In this document: positions 40,206-49,380 of the stretch, piece by piece
Layout: each line of letters starts with the position of its first letter
How positions within the stretch are numbered: position 1 is the stretch's first letter
Assembly: GCF_024519455.1 (NCBI RefSeq)
Contig: NZ_JALJRY010000031.1
Span: forward strand, 57,908-121,907
Reading direction: 5' to 3'
Source: Streptomyces sp. STR69
Lineage (GTDB): Bacteria; Actinomycetota; Actinomycetes; Streptomycetales; Streptomycetaceae
Length of the DNA: 64,000 bases
The notes under the pieces: model-generated
The model's database searches: none
What the model was told of the DNA's origin: nothing
What the model saw: only the letters and a program-made list of their open reading frames with translations
Made by a program: the position numbers and the translations under genes

Positions 40206-41342
40206 GTGCGAGCCGGCGGGCGCCTGCCCGGCGATCCCGTGCCCGACCCCGGCCTCGGCCCCGACGAGGGGCGGCGGACCGCCCGCGTCCTCGCCCTCGT
40301 CCGCCGGCTGCCCGCGCTGCTGCTGATCGTCGGTGCCTGCTACGACTACCTCACCCCGCAGGACTTCACGGCGGCCCCCTTCTTCACCGCCGCCCCGCTC
40401 GTCGCCGCCCCGCTCTACTCGCGGCGCGGCACCGTCCTCACCGGCCTGGCCTCGGTCGCCGTCGTCCTCGTCATCCACATCAGGCTCGGCATCGTCCTGC
40501 GCATCGACGCGGTCACCGAGGTGGCCACCGTGGCCACGGTCGCCGGTCTCGCCGTCCTCATCAACGCCCTCGTCCGCCGCAGCAGCGAACAGCTCGCCTC
40601 CGTGCGCGAGATCGCCGAGGCCGCCCAGCGCGCGGTACTGCCCGAACCGGCCGAGCGCATCGGCGGGTTCGAGATCGCCGCGCGCTACGAGGCGGCACAG
40701 GAGGGCGCGTTCATCGGCGGCGACCTGTACGCGGTGCAGGACACCCCGCACGGCGTACGGCTGGTCGTGGGCGACGTACGCGGGAAGGGCATGGGCGCGG
40801 TCGCCGCCGTAGCGGTGGTCATCGGGGCGTTCCGGGAGGCAGCCGAGCAGGAGAGCACCCTGGAGGCGGTCGCGCAGCGGCTGGAACGGGCGCTGGCGCG
40901 CGAGGGCACCCGGCGCGACGGACTCGACGCGTTCGAGGGGTTCACCACGGCCGTCCTCGCCGAACTCCCGCACGGCGACGGCGTCTTGCGGATCGTCGAC
41001 CGGGGTCACCCGCCACCGCTGCTCCTGCACGCGGACGGCACCGTGGAGACCCTGCTCGTCAAGGAGCCCGCACTGCCGCTGGGAATGGGTGAGTTGGGGT
41101 TCTGGCCCGACCGGGCCGAGGAGTTCGCGTTCCCCGGCGGCGCCACCCTCCTCCTCTACACCGACGGCCTGTCCGAGGCCCGCGACTGCCACGGCGTGTT
41201 CTACGACCCCGGGGAGCGGCTGGCCGGCCGGACCTTCCGCAGCCCCGAGGCGCTGCTCGGCATCCTCGCCAAGGAGGTGCGCCGCTACTCCGGCGGCGGG
41301 ATGACGGACGACATGGCGATGATCGCCGTACGCCATCCATGA
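40206..41342 (+). CDS. Membrane PP2C/SpoIIE-type serine phosphatase
   Basis: 378 residues. Three to four hydrophobic helices (about 30-120: ALLLIVGACYDYLTP, GLASVAVVLVIHIRLGIVL and VATVATVAGLAVLINALV) precede a short linker (RSSEQLASVREIAEAAQRAV) and the SpoIIE phosphatase domain. The metal-binding motifs GAFIGGDLYAV, VVGDVRGKGMG, LLYTDGLSEARD and MTDDMAMIA are intact. Such phosphatases dephosphorylate STAS anti-sigma antagonists. GTG 40206 was chosen, with GGAGGAGGG eight bases upstream, over a GTG six codons earlier. A 10-bp hairpin follows the stop. Confidence 0.9.
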   Translation: MRAGGRLPGDPVPDPGLGPDEGRRTARVLALVRRLPALLLIVGACYDYLTPQDFTAAPFFTAAPLVAAPLYSRRGTVLTGLASVAVVLVIHIRLGIVLRIDAVTEVATVATVAGLAVLINALVRRSSEQLASVREIAEAAQRAVLPEPAERIGGFEIAARYEAAQEGAFIGGDLYAVQDTPHGVRLVVGDVRGKGMGAVAAVAVVIGAFREAAEQESTLEAVAQRLERALAREGTRRDGLDAFEGFTTAVLAELPHGDGVLRIVDRGHPPPLLLHADGTVETLLVKEPALPLGMGELGFWPDRAEEFAFPGGATLLLYTDGLSEARDCHGVFYDPGERLAGRTFRSPEALLGILAKEVRRYSGGGMTDDMAMIAVRHP

Positions 41343-41375
41343 CCGGTCAACTCACCCGTTTTTCGCCGGTCATGG
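41337..41375 (+). terminator. Hairpin after the phosphatase gene
   Basis: CCATGACCGG (41337-41346) pairs perfectly with CCGGTCATGG (41366-41375); the loop carries a T5 run. It overlaps the stop codon. Confidence 0.6.
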
Positions 41376-41489
41376 GCTCTTCGTCCAGCAAGGAAAGGTT
41401 AATGATCAAGCGATCGGGCTTGGAAACGGGCGCCCGTGTCTATTAACGTTCGATAACGCAGCACGGTCGTCCCAGCCGTCACAAGAGAC

Positions 41490-41650
41490 AGCTCCGTGCG
41501 CACGCGCCGAATCCCGCAAGGGAACCGGGGAACCACCACTTGGGGTGAATCGCTCGTCGACAGTCGTGGCAACACGACCGGTTTACGCGCGTAGGAGACC
41601 TTCCTGCTCCGAACCCGTCAGCTAACCCGGTAGGCGAGAAGGAAGGAAAG
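41490..41650 (+). ncRNA. Cyclic di-AMP riboswitch (ydaO/yuaA class)
   Basis: The 320-bp leader of the next gene carries the conserved blocks of the class: GCCGAATCC then GGGAACCGGGGAACCA (41507-41535), TTGGGGTGAATCG (41540-41552), and CTCCGAACCCGTCAGCTAAC then CCGGTAGGCGAGAAGGAAGG (41607-41645). The last block is directly followed by the AAGGAG ribosome site. In Streptomyces such switches turn off cell-wall hydrolase and resuscitation-factor genes when c-di-AMP is high, which fits the M23 peptidase downstream. Confidence 0.9.
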
Positions 41651-41662
41651 GAGTACGCCCAC

Positions 41663-42670
41663 GTGGCGTCCAACCAGGCTGCCCCAGAAGCCCCGTTCGT
41701 CTACGGCGGTTTCCGCCCCGACGAGGGACCCTGGGAGGAGTGGAACCCCAGCGCGGAGTCCGTTCTTCCCAACCGCGGCAAGCACCGTGTCGCCAAGCAG
41801 CGTGGTGGCGGGGGATTCGCCCGCAGCTCCACCGTCCTGGGCGTCGGTGTCATAGCCGCCGTGAGCGCCGGCGGGATGGCCAGCGCCAACACCGGCAAGC
41901 CGCCCGTCTCGATCTCCCTGCCCGACCTGCCCTCCGTGGGCCATCTGCTGGACGACTCCTCCAGTACGCCGAAGGGTTCCGCGACCGCGCTCAGCAGCGT
42001 CGGCGTGACCACCACCGAGACCGCCAAGGGCACCTCGGACGCGGGTGAGCTGCTGCGCAACCGGATCATGGAACAGGCCGAGCTCCAGCAGCTCCAGGTC
42101 GACGGCAAGTCCCAGGCCGCCGCCGAGGCCGCCGTCGCCAAGCAGGTCGACGCCGCCGCCGCGAAGGCCGAGAAGGACGCCGCGAAGAAGGCCGCCGACG
42201 CCAAGAAGGACGCCGAGGCCGCCGCCAAGAAGAAGGCCGAGGCCGCGAAGCTCGCCGCGCTCGCCAAGCAGTACACGCTGCCGGTCGGCTCTTACACGAT
42301 CACCGGCACCTTCGGCCAGGCCGGCTCCATGTGGTCCTCCGGCTACCACACCGGCCTCGACTTCGCCGCCCCCACCGGCACGCTGATCAAGGCCATCCAC
42401 AGCGGCACGGTCACCGAGGCGGGCTGGGCCGGGTCCTACGGCTACCGCACGATCCTCACCCTCGACGACGGCACCGAGCTGTGGTTCTGCCACCAGTCCT
42501 CGATCAACGTCAGCGTCGGGCAGAAGGTCGCCACCGGTGACGTCATCGGCCGCGTGGGCGCGACCGGCAACGTGACCGGACCGCACCTCCACCTGGAGGT
42601 CCACATCAACGGCGCGGCCACCGCCAGCGACCCGGCGCCCTGGCTGCGCAGCAAGGGCCTCAACCCCTGA
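41663..42670 (+). CDS. Secreted M23 peptidoglycan endopeptidase under c-di-AMP riboswitch
   Basis: 335 residues. N-terminal region with a hydrophobic stretch (SSTVLGVGVIAAVSAGGMAS, about 54-75) acting as signal or anchor. A long Ala/Lys/Glu-rich coiled coil (about 130-195, KAEKDAAKKAADAKKDAEAA) is followed by an M23 domain: SGYHTGLDFAAPTGT (His, Asp), GYRTILTLDDGTELWFCHQ and PHLHLEVHIN (zinc His). The coiled coil plus M23 layout is that of cell-division and germination hydrolases. GTG 41663 with AAGGAG upstream. Expression is probably limited by the riboswitch in its leader. Confidence 0.92.
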   Translation: MASNQAAPEAPFVYGGFRPDEGPWEEWNPSAESVLPNRGKHRVAKQRGGGGFARSSTVLGVGVIAAVSAGGMASANTGKPPVSISLPDLPSVGHLLDDSSSTPKGSATALSSVGVTTTETAKGTSDAGELLRNRIMEQAELQQLQVDGKSQAAAEAAVAKQVDAAAAKAEKDAAKKAADAKKDAEAAAKKKAEAAKLAALAKQYTLPVGSYTITGTFGQAGSMWSSGYHTGLDFAAPTGTLIKAIHSGTVTEAGWAGSYGYRTILTLDDGTELWFCHQSSINVSVGQKVATGDVIGRVGATGNVTGPHLHLEVHINGAATASDPAPWLRSKGLNP

Positions 42671-42717
42671 CCCGCCTGTTGGAATATCCGGTTCCGGCCC
42701 GGCTGTTGACGTAGAGC

Positions 42718-43662
42718 ATGACTTCTCTTCGCAAGCTGGGCCGGTCCGACCTGGAGATCTTCCCGCTGAACCTCGGCGGCAACGTCTTCGGCTGGACCGC
42801 GGACGAGGCGACCTCCTTCGCCGTGCTGGACGCCTACGCCGCCGTGGGCGGCAACTTCATCGACACCGCCGACTCCTACTCGGCGTTCGCCCCGGGCAAC
42901 CAGGGCGGCGAGTCCGAGACCGTCATCGGCAAGTGGGTCAAGGCCCGCGGCAACCGCTCCGACGTCGTCATCGCCACCAAGGTCAGCCAGCACCCCGAGT
43001 ACCCGGGCCTGAGCGCCGCCAACATCAGGGCCGCCGCCGACGCCTCGCTGAGCCGCCTGGGCACCGACCACATCGACCTCTACTACCCGCACTTCGACCA
43101 GGTCGAGGTGCCGGTCGAGGAGATCGTCGGCGCGCTCGACGAACTGGTGAAGGCGGGCAAGGTGCGGCACATCGCCGCCTCCAACATCTCGCCCGAGCGC
43201 CTGCAGGCCTCCCTCGACTTCTCCGACCGCGAGGGCCTGGCCCGCTATGTCGCGATCCAGCCCCACTACAACCTGGTCTCCCGCGACACCTACGAGGGCG
43301 AACTCCGGGACGTGGCCGAGCGGAACGGCCTGGCGGCGCTCCCCTACTTCTCCCTCGCGGCCGGCTTCCTCACCGGCAAGTACCGGCCCGGTACGACCGT
43401 GGACAGCCCCCGGGCCGGACGTGCCGAGCAGTACCTCGCCTCGGAGCGCGGCCAGAAGGTCCTGACCGCCCTGGACGAGGTCGCGCAGGCCCACGACGCC
43501 TCCGTCGCGACGGTCGCCCTCGCCTGGCTCGCCGCCCAGCCCACGGTCGCCGCACCGATCGCCTCCGCCAGGACCGTGGACCAGCTGCCCGACCTGCTCG
43601 CCGTGGCCGAACTGGCCCTCACGGACGCCGAGATGGAGCAGCTGACGCAGGCGTCGGCCTAG
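42718..43662 (+). CDS. Aldo/keto reductase
   Basis: 314 residues, TIM barrel. The catalytic tetrad is visible: Asp in FIDTADSYS, Tyr in DSYSAF, Lys in VIATKVSQHP and His in LYYPHFDQ. NADPH-binding end: APIASARTVDQLPDLL. It belongs to the YdhF/Tas-like AKR subgroup that reduces carbonyl compounds. The ATG at 42718 follows closely on the peptidase gene (47 bp), but they need not be an operon because the peptidase is riboswitch-controlled. Confidence 0.9.
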   Translation: MTSLRKLGRSDLEIFPLNLGGNVFGWTADEATSFAVLDAYAAVGGNFIDTADSYSAFAPGNQGGESETVIGKWVKARGNRSDVVIATKVSQHPEYPGLSAANIRAAADASLSRLGTDHIDLYYPHFDQVEVPVEEIVGALDELVKAGKVRHIAASNISPERLQASLDFSDREGLARYVAIQPHYNLVSRDTYEGELRDVAERNGLAALPYFSLAAGFLTGKYRPGTTVDSPRAGRAEQYLASERGQKVLTALDEVAQAHDASVATVALAWLAAQPTVAAPIASARTVDQLPDLLAVAELALTDAEMEQLTQASA

Positions 43663-43680
43663 AGCCTTCCGAGGGGTTCG

Positions 43681-45006
43681 TCAGGACCGGTACGGGTTGT
43701 ACGCGGACGCGGGATACGACGCCGCCGTGTTTCCGTACACCCCGTACACCGGCCACGGCGGCACCACCACCGGCGCCGGTGGCGCGATCCGCCGCGCCGC
43801 GTACTCCAGCGCGGGCCGCGCCACCTCCCGCCGCCGCCACAGCTCGTGCAGCAACTCCCTTTCCCGTACGGCGAAGTCGGCGCCGGCGCGGCCCCGCGCG
43901 GCCCGGTACCGCAGGAACGCCAGGGAGGTCGCGCAGGCCTCGTAGCGGGCCACCGAGCGGGCGGCGGGGCGGCCGAGATGGTGGCCGGCGTACTCGCGGG
44001 CCAGCCGGCGGGCCCGCATCGAGCCGAGCACGAACGGTTCGCTCGGGGCCAGCCAGCCCGCGAGCACATACACGGGCAACTCCTCGCGCACCGCGCGCAG
44101 TTCACGCTGCCGGGTCCAGACCGCGAGCCAGGTCAGCAGACCGAACGCGGGCACCATGAACAGGCCGTAGACCTCGAAGAAGCCGTACTGGCCGAACGTC
44201 GAGGAGCCGTTCCAGACCGCGTGCATGCCCATCGCGAGCAGCAGTCCGGTCATGGGGAGCAGGACGCGCCGGACGTGCCGCCGGTCGGGGAAGCGGGCGG
44301 CGAGGCCGAAGCCGATGCCGGTCAGGACGGTGAACAGGGGGTGCGCGAACGGGGACATGACGATGCGCACGAAGAACGTCGCCGCGGTCACGGAGGTGAA
44401 GCCGCGGTCCCCGGTGAGCTGGTCGGTGCCGAAGGCGGTGCCCAGGTAGAGGATGTTCTCGGTGAACGCGAAGCCGGTGGCGGTGACCCCGGCTATCACC
44501 ACCCCGTCGACGATCCCGGTGAAGTCCCGTCTGCGGAACAGGAAGACGAGCAGGACGGCCGCCGCCTTCGCCGACTCCTCCACGATCGGGGCTATCACCG
44601 TCGCGCCCAGGGTGTCCGCGCCGGTCGGGTCGGCGGTCGCCGTCGCTATCCATCTCGTGGCGAAGCTGTTGGCGACGATCGCTATCAGCGCGGCGGCACA
44701 AGCGCCCCAGGCGAAGGAGAACAGGAGATTCCGCCAGGGGCCGGGGTCTACCCGGTCCAGCCAGCGGAACGCGGCGACGAGCAGCGGCACGGGCAGCACG
44801 GCGAGCCCGAGACCCACCAAAAACCCTTCCGTGCCGGTCTGTTGGCGCACCAGGGCGAGGATGACGAGCCCGGAGAGCGCGAGCAGGGTGATCAGCGCGC
44901 CGTAACGGACCCCCGTCCGGTGCCACCAGCGCCCGCGCGGCACGTGCCCGGGCACACCACCGGCCGGGTGGCCGGGGTGTGGGGGGTACTGGGAATACGT
45001 GGCCAC
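43681..45006 (-). CDS. PrsW-family intramembrane metalloprotease
   Basis: 441 residues. Eight or so transmembrane helices between about 35 and 290. Motifs of the PrsW/CPBP-like family are PIVEESAKAAAVLLVF (EExxK), FAFTENILYLG (FxxxEN), SPFAHPLFT and GMHAVWNGSS (His). PrsW proteins cleave membrane anti-sigma factors. A cytoplasmic tail of about 120 residues rich in Arg/Ala ends with a Pro/Tyr-rich segment (PPWPVYGVYGNTAASYPASA). GTG 45006. The tail lies outside the protease fold and may bind partners. Confidence 0.88.
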   Translation of the reverse strand: MATYSQYPPHPGHPAGGVPGHVPRGRWWHRTGVRYGALITLLALSGLVILALVRQQTGTEGFLVGLGLAVLPVPLLVAAFRWLDRVDPGPWRNLLFSFAWGACAAALIAIVANSFATRWIATATADPTGADTLGATVIAPIVEESAKAAAVLLVFLFRRRDFTGIVDGVVIAGVTATGFAFTENILYLGTAFGTDQLTGDRGFTSVTAATFFVRIVMSPFAHPLFTVLTGIGFGLAARFPDRRHVRRVLLPMTGLLLAMGMHAVWNGSSTFGQYGFFEVYGLFMVPAFGLLTWLAVWTRQRELRAVREELPVYVLAGWLAPSEPFVLGSMRARRLAREYAGHHLGRPAARSVARYEACATSLAFLRYRAARGRAGADFAVRERELLHELWRRREVARPALEYAARRIAPPAPVVVPPWPVYGVYGNTAASYPASAYNPYRS

Positions 45007-45055
45007 GGCATCGACCCTAACGAGGTAAGGGCACGGCCCGCGAGGGAGCCTGGCT

Positions 45056-45862
45056 TCAGCGCTGGTCGTCGTGGGGTACGCGACGGAACAGCAGATCGTT
45101 CACGACATGACCCTTGTCCAGTCCCTGCCCCTCGAAACGGGTCAGCGGCCGGAAGTCCGGACGAGGCGCGAAATCGCCGTCGGGTTGGCTGTTCTCGAAG
45201 TCCGGGTGCGCGCCCAGCACTTCGAGCATCTGCTCCGCGTACGGCTCCCAGTCCGTCGCGCAGTGCACGGTCGCCCCGGGTTTGAGCCGGGTCGCGGCCA
45301 GCGACAGGAACTCCTCCTGGATCAAGCGCCGTTTGTGGTGCCGCTTCTTCGGCCAGGGGTCCGGGAAGTAGACGCGCAGCCCGTCGAGCGAGTCGGGGGT
45401 GAGCATCTCGCGCAGCAGGATGATCGCGTCCCCGTTGGCGACCCGGATGTTGGAGAGCCCGTGGTGGTCGGCGAGGCCCAGCAGATTGCCCTGGCCCGGG
45501 GTGTGCACATCGGCGGCGAGGATGTTCGTCGCCGGGTCCGCGGCGGCCATCTGCGCGGTGGCCTCACCCATCCCGAAGCCGATCTCCAGCACGACGGGGT
45601 TGTCGTTCCCGAACAGCTCCCCGAAATCGACGACCCGCTGCCCGTCGATGTCCAGGCCCCACTTGGGCCACAACCGCGTCAGCGCGTCCGCTTGGCCTGC
45701 GGTTACCCGGCTCCTGCGCGGCTGGAAACTTCGGATGCGGCGCTCGAAGTGGGAGCCGGCGGGGTCGGGCTTGGGGCCGTCGGGGAAACGGGGTTCGTCC
45801 CTGCCACGGGTGCGCTGCGTGGGCTGGGCGGGAGCGTCGGGGATGTTGGGGGAGTCAGACAC
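45056..45862 (-). CDS. trmB: tRNA (guanine-N7-)-methyltransferase
   Basis: 268 residues. SAM-binding motif PVVLEIGFGMGEATAQMA, then VHTPGQGNLL and the family signature VYFPDPWPKKRHHKRRLIQE, which holds the catalytic Asp and tRNA-binding basic cluster. It methylates G46 of tRNA. An N-terminal extension of about 50 residues, rich in Pro/Arg, precedes the core as in other Streptomyces. GTG 45862. Confidence 0.95.
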   Translation of the reverse strand: MSDSPNIPDAPAQPTQRTRGRDEPRFPDGPKPDPAGSHFERRIRSFQPRRSRVTAGQADALTRLWPKWGLDIDGQRVVDFGELFGNDNPVVLEIGFGMGEATAQMAAADPATNILAADVHTPGQGNLLGLADHHGLSNIRVANGDAIILLREMLTPDSLDGLRVYFPDPWPKKRHHKRRLIQEEFLSLAATRLKPGATVHCATDWEPYAEQMLEVLGAHPDFENSQPDGDFAPRPDFRPLTRFEGQGLDKGHVVNDLLFRRVPHDDQR

Positions 45863-45874
45863 AATGGGTCGATT

Positions 45875-47134
45875 TTACGGGGAACCGGGAGCCGCCGGCC
45901 GCACCGGGAGCCGGATGCCCTCCTCCTGCCCCAGCACGGCCAGTGCCCGCCGGGCCACCTCTCTCCCGATCGGCAGCGAGGCGGTCGCCGCCGGGCTCGG
46001 GGCGTTGAGGACGTGCACCGCGCGCGGGCCCTCCTTGATCAGGAAGTCGTCGACGAGGGTGCCGTCCCGGAGGACGGCCTGGGCGCGTACTCCGGCTGCC
46101 GAAGGAGTGAGGTCGTCGGGTGTCACTGCGGGGAGAAGTCGTTGTACGGCGGTGGTGAACGCGCTCTTGGACACCGACCGCCGCAGCTCCCCCACCCCGT
46201 ACCTCCAGTGCTGCCGCGCCATCCGCCACACCCCGGGCCAGGCCGCCGTCGTCGCGATCTCCCGGGGGCGTACGACACCCCAGCCGTAGCCCTCGCGGGC
46301 CAGCGCCGGCACCGCGTTCGGACCCACGTGCACGCTGCCGTCGATGCCGCGCGTGAGGTGCACACCGAGGAACGGGAACGCCGGGTCCGGCACCGGATAC
46401 ACCAGGCCGCGCACCAGCTCGGGCCGCGTCAGCGTGTAGTACTCGCCGCGGAACGGCACGATCCGCATCCCGGGGTCGTCACCGGTCAGCCGGGCCACCT
46501 CGTCGCACTGCAGCCCGGCGCAGTTCACCAGCACGCGCGCGCGGACGATGTCTCCACCCCCGGCACCGTCCGTCGTCCGGACGGCGACCCCGCGCTCCGG
46601 GCGCCGGTCGACATGGGCGACGCGGGCGCCGTAGCGGATCTCGGCGCCGGAGGCCTCGGCCAGGTGCCGGGCGACCGCGACGTAGTCACAGATCCCGGTC
46701 GTCGCGACCTCTATGGCGGCGAGTCCGCGCACCTCCGGTTCGTACTCGGGGATCTGGGCCCCGCCGAGCTCGCGCACCGGGATGCCGTTCTCCCGGCCGC
46801 GCTGCACGAGCGCGTGCAGACGGGGCAGCTCGTCGCGCTCCGTGGCGACGATCAGCTTGCCGGTGACGGCGTGCGGAATGCCGTACTCCGCACAGAACTT
46901 GACCATCTCGGCGGCACCGCCCACCGCGTACCGCGCCTTGAGCGAGCCGGGCCGGTAGTAGATCCCGCTGTGGATCACCCCGCTGTTCCGCCCCGTCTGA
47001 TGCCGGGCGGGCCCCGCCTCCTTCTCCAGGACGGTCACCCGCGTCCCCGGCGCGGCGCGGCCGATCGCATACGCGACCGACAGCCCGACGATCCCACCCC
47101 CGACCACGAGCACATCACAGTCGTACCCGACCAC
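45875..47134 (-). CDS. lhgO: L-2-hydroxyglutarate oxidase-like FAD enzyme
   Basis: 419 residues, DAO superfamily. N-terminal FAD motif DVLVVGGGIVGLSVAYAIGR, then HQTGRNSGVIHSGIYYRPGS, the LhgO signature, and ARVLVNCAGLQCDEVARLTG. The C-terminal end VHVLNAPSPAATASLPIGR closes the FAD site. It oxidises L-2-hydroxyglutarate to 2-oxoglutarate. GTG 47134 was chosen because GGGAGG lies ten bases upstream and the domain starts at once; the longer frame to 47269 is non-coding. It ends 12 bp before trmB on the same strand. Confidence 0.88.
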   Translation of the reverse strand: MVGYDCDVLVVGGGIVGLSVAYAIGRAAPGTRVTVLEKEAGPARHQTGRNSGVIHSGIYYRPGSLKARYAVGGAAEMVKFCAEYGIPHAVTGKLIVATERDELPRLHALVQRGRENGIPVRELGGAQIPEYEPEVRGLAAIEVATTGICDYVAVARHLAEASGAEIRYGARVAHVDRRPERGVAVRTTDGAGGGDIVRARVLVNCAGLQCDEVARLTGDDPGMRIVPFRGEYYTLTRPELVRGLVYPVPDPAFPFLGVHLTRGIDGSVHVGPNAVPALAREGYGWGVVRPREIATTAAWPGVWRMARQHWRYGVGELRRSVSKSAFTTAVQRLLPAVTPDDLTPSAAGVRAQAVLRDGTLVDDFLIKEGPRAVHVLNAPSPAATASLPIGREVARRALAVLGQEEGIRLPVRPAAPGSP

Positions 47135-47284
47135 CGCGCACCACCTCCCGCATCCGATAGTGCACTGCACCACTGACAGCCACTTCAAACGCCGGGAGGG
47201 CGAGACGCGCCCAAGGGGCGCGGGGAACTGCGCGACCAGCCACAGCGCACCCGCACACGCAAGACGCACAAGCCACGCAGACGA
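47135..47284. repeat. Streptomyces-type intergenic repeat element
   Basis: The stretch 47211-47251 (CCAAGGGGCGCGGGGAACTG, then CGCGACCAGCCACAGCGCAC) matches a short sequence that I know to occur many times between genes in Streptomyces chromosomes. It is non-coding and lies between two same-strand genes; its role is unknown. Confidence 0.7.
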
Positions 47285-48709
47285 CTAGGCGGGCGCCATC
47301 AACAACGGCCGAGCCCTCTCCCGCAGCTCGACAACCCGAGGCTCATCCCCATACGGCTCCAGCCGATGCAGAAGATCCTTCACATACTCGGTGGTCCGAG
47401 CCGACGAGATGCGCCCAGCGACCTCCACCGCCCGCACCCCCTGCTCACAAGCCGCATCAAGATTCCCCGACTCCAACTCGGCAACCGCGGAAACCACCAG
47501 CCGGAGCCCGTGCGACCGCACGAACTCCTCCGTCGGCTTGGACAACGCCTGCTCGGTGAACCGCCGCACCTGCCGAGGCGCCTTCAGATCCCGGTAGCAC
47601 TCCGCCGCGTCCGCCGCGAACCGGTCGTAGCCGTAGAACCCGAGCCAGGACGGATCGTTGTCACCCTCCCGGGACCGCTCAAGCCACCCCTCGGCAGCCT
47701 TCAGCGCCGCACCGGCCGCCTGGGCGTCCCCCGCCTTCGCGTGGGACCGCGCCTCGACGAGCCGGAAGAAGCTCATCGTGCGGGCAGTCGCAAGCCCACG
47801 GTTGCGTTCGAGCGCGGCCTGCGCGAGGTCGACACCCTCGTCGCCGAACCCCCGATAGGTCGCCTGCAACGACATCGAGGCCAGGACATAACCCCCCAGC
47901 GGTACGTCCGCCGCCGCGCGGGCCAGCCGCAGCGCCTGGATGTAGTACCGCTGCGCCGCCTCCTGCTGCCCGGTGTCGAACGCCATCCACCCGGCGAGCC
48001 GGGTGAGTTCGGCGCTCGCGCCGAACAGCGCTCTGCCGACCTCGTCGGAGTACGAGCCGAGCAGCAGCGGTGCCGCCTCCACCCGCAGGCACTCCGGCAC
48101 CATCGACGAACGCCAGTCGCCGCCCCCGTACTTGGAGTCCCAGCGCCTGGCGTCCTCCGCGGCTTCCCGCAGCTTCTGCACATCGCTGTGGCCGACTTTC
48201 AGCGGTGCCCCGGAGCCCTCCGCGGAGTTGGCCTCCCGCGCCACCGAACTGTCGGCCGGGGTTATCAGCCACCGTGAGGCGGGCGTTGCGTATGCGCTGA
48301 CTGCGAACGACCCGGCGAGGGACTGCCAGATGCCGCCCGAGCCGGCCCGGCGGCCGGCGAGGTCGAGTCGGTACAACTCCGTTGCGGAACGCACGGCTTG
48401 ACCGACGTCCCGGGGGAATGCGAGGCCCACTTCCGGCGCGGGATCCGCGTCCGCCAGGCCGATCTCGTGGAGCGGCACCGGGCGGCCGAGCTTCTGGCCG
48501 ATGGCCGCCGCGATGAGGTGCGGGGCGGCGCCCTGGGGCACCATTCCCTTCGACACCCAGCGCGCCACCGACGTCTTGTCGTAGCGAAGTGTCAACCCGC
48601 GTTGAGCGCCAAGATCGTTGACGCGACGCGCGAGTCCTGCGTTGCTGATTCCCGCGAGGGCGAGAACGGTGCCGAGTTTTTCGTTCGGCCCGCGTTGCTC
48701 CCTGGACAT
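47285..48709 (-). CDS. NsdA-like development regulator with TPR-like C-terminus
   Basis: 474 residues. The N-terminal 90 residues form a helix-turn-helix-like region (LGTVLALAGISNAGLARRVN, then YDKTSVARWVSKGMVPQGAA). The rest is helical with TPR-like repeats (AAQRYYIQALRLARAAADVP, GVDLAQAALERNRGLATART). From memory this matches the NsdA/sporulation-associated protein family, negative regulators of differentiation and antibiotic production in Streptomyces. ATG 48709 with AGGGG upstream. It faces a 670-bp gap with its promoter. Confidence 0.75.
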   Translation of the reverse strand: MSREQRGPNEKLGTVLALAGISNAGLARRVNDLGAQRGLTLRYDKTSVARWVSKGMVPQGAAPHLIAAAIGQKLGRPVPLHEIGLADADPAPEVGLAFPRDVGQAVRSATELYRLDLAGRRAGSGGIWQSLAGSFAVSAYATPASRWLITPADSSVAREANSAEGSGAPLKVGHSDVQKLREAAEDARRWDSKYGGGDWRSSMVPECLRVEAAPLLLGSYSDEVGRALFGASAELTRLAGWMAFDTGQQEAAQRYYIQALRLARAAADVPLGGYVLASMSLQATYRGFGDEGVDLAQAALERNRGLATARTMSFFRLVEARSHAKAGDAQAAGAALKAAEGWLERSREGDNDPSWLGFYGYDRFAADAAECYRDLKAPRQVRRFTEQALSKPTEEFVRSHGLRLVVSAVAELESGNLDAACEQGVRAVEVAGRISSARTTEYVKDLLHRLEPYGDEPRVVELRERARPLLMAPA

Positions 48710-49380
48710 GCGCCACCCCTCGACACAGACGGCTGCCGCGCTGGCATAACCATGCGGCATTCGTAAACCCAGCGTAGTTCGCCGCATCCCAAGCGTTAAG
48801 GGGCATTGTTCCGGATGGCGGGATTGTGGTCCGTACGCGAGTGCGGGGTTTGCACGGAGGGTTGCGACGTGCCCCCGCCGTGTGGCCGTGCGCCCGTCCG
48901 TGCGCTCTTCTCCGGCCATCGCGGGAGCGCTTCGATGGATCGTGCGTGGGTCGGCCCGCTGTACTGGATCCAGTGGGCTGGGGGACACCGCCGCCTACAT
49001 CCCCGCGGGCGGCGGACCGGTCCGGGAGGCGTACTCCGCCTCCCGGACTGTGCGCGGTACGAAGCGGTGCGCACGGTATGTACGGAGCGTGCGCGAGCCT
49101 GTGCTCGTAACACCGATTTGGCCGAAAATCACCCCCGCCTCTCGGTGCCGAATACCGCTCCTACCACGGGAGTTGAGGGCGCGTTAGGGGTTTTGGGGGA
49201 GCGTATCGGGGGCGCATTCGCGTCGCGGACGTAGGGTCGTCCTTGTCCGGTTGTCCCTCGTCCAGGGCGTCTTCACGCGATCTCAAGCGGCTTCTCCGGC
49301 CCTCCGGAAGGCGTCCTTCATGGCAGCATGGTGCCCAGTTCGTGCGGTGCACTGGTTGTCCACAGCCTGTGGAGGCGTCG
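48710..49380. other. 670-bp gap between divergent genes
   Basis: No gene is firmly supported. A plus-strand frame at 48882-49187 has moderate G/C third positions (LGDTAAYIPAGGGPVREAYS), but its start and product are not convincing. The region must hold promoters for the NsdA-like gene (minus) and the asparagine-synthase-like gene (plus). No clear operator is visible. Confidence 0.4.

Noticed and set aside
45071..47176. A 701-residue plus-strand frame opposite trmB and lhgO
   Set aside because: Both minus-strand genes have full catalytic motifs; the plus frame is their complement with no recognisable domain.
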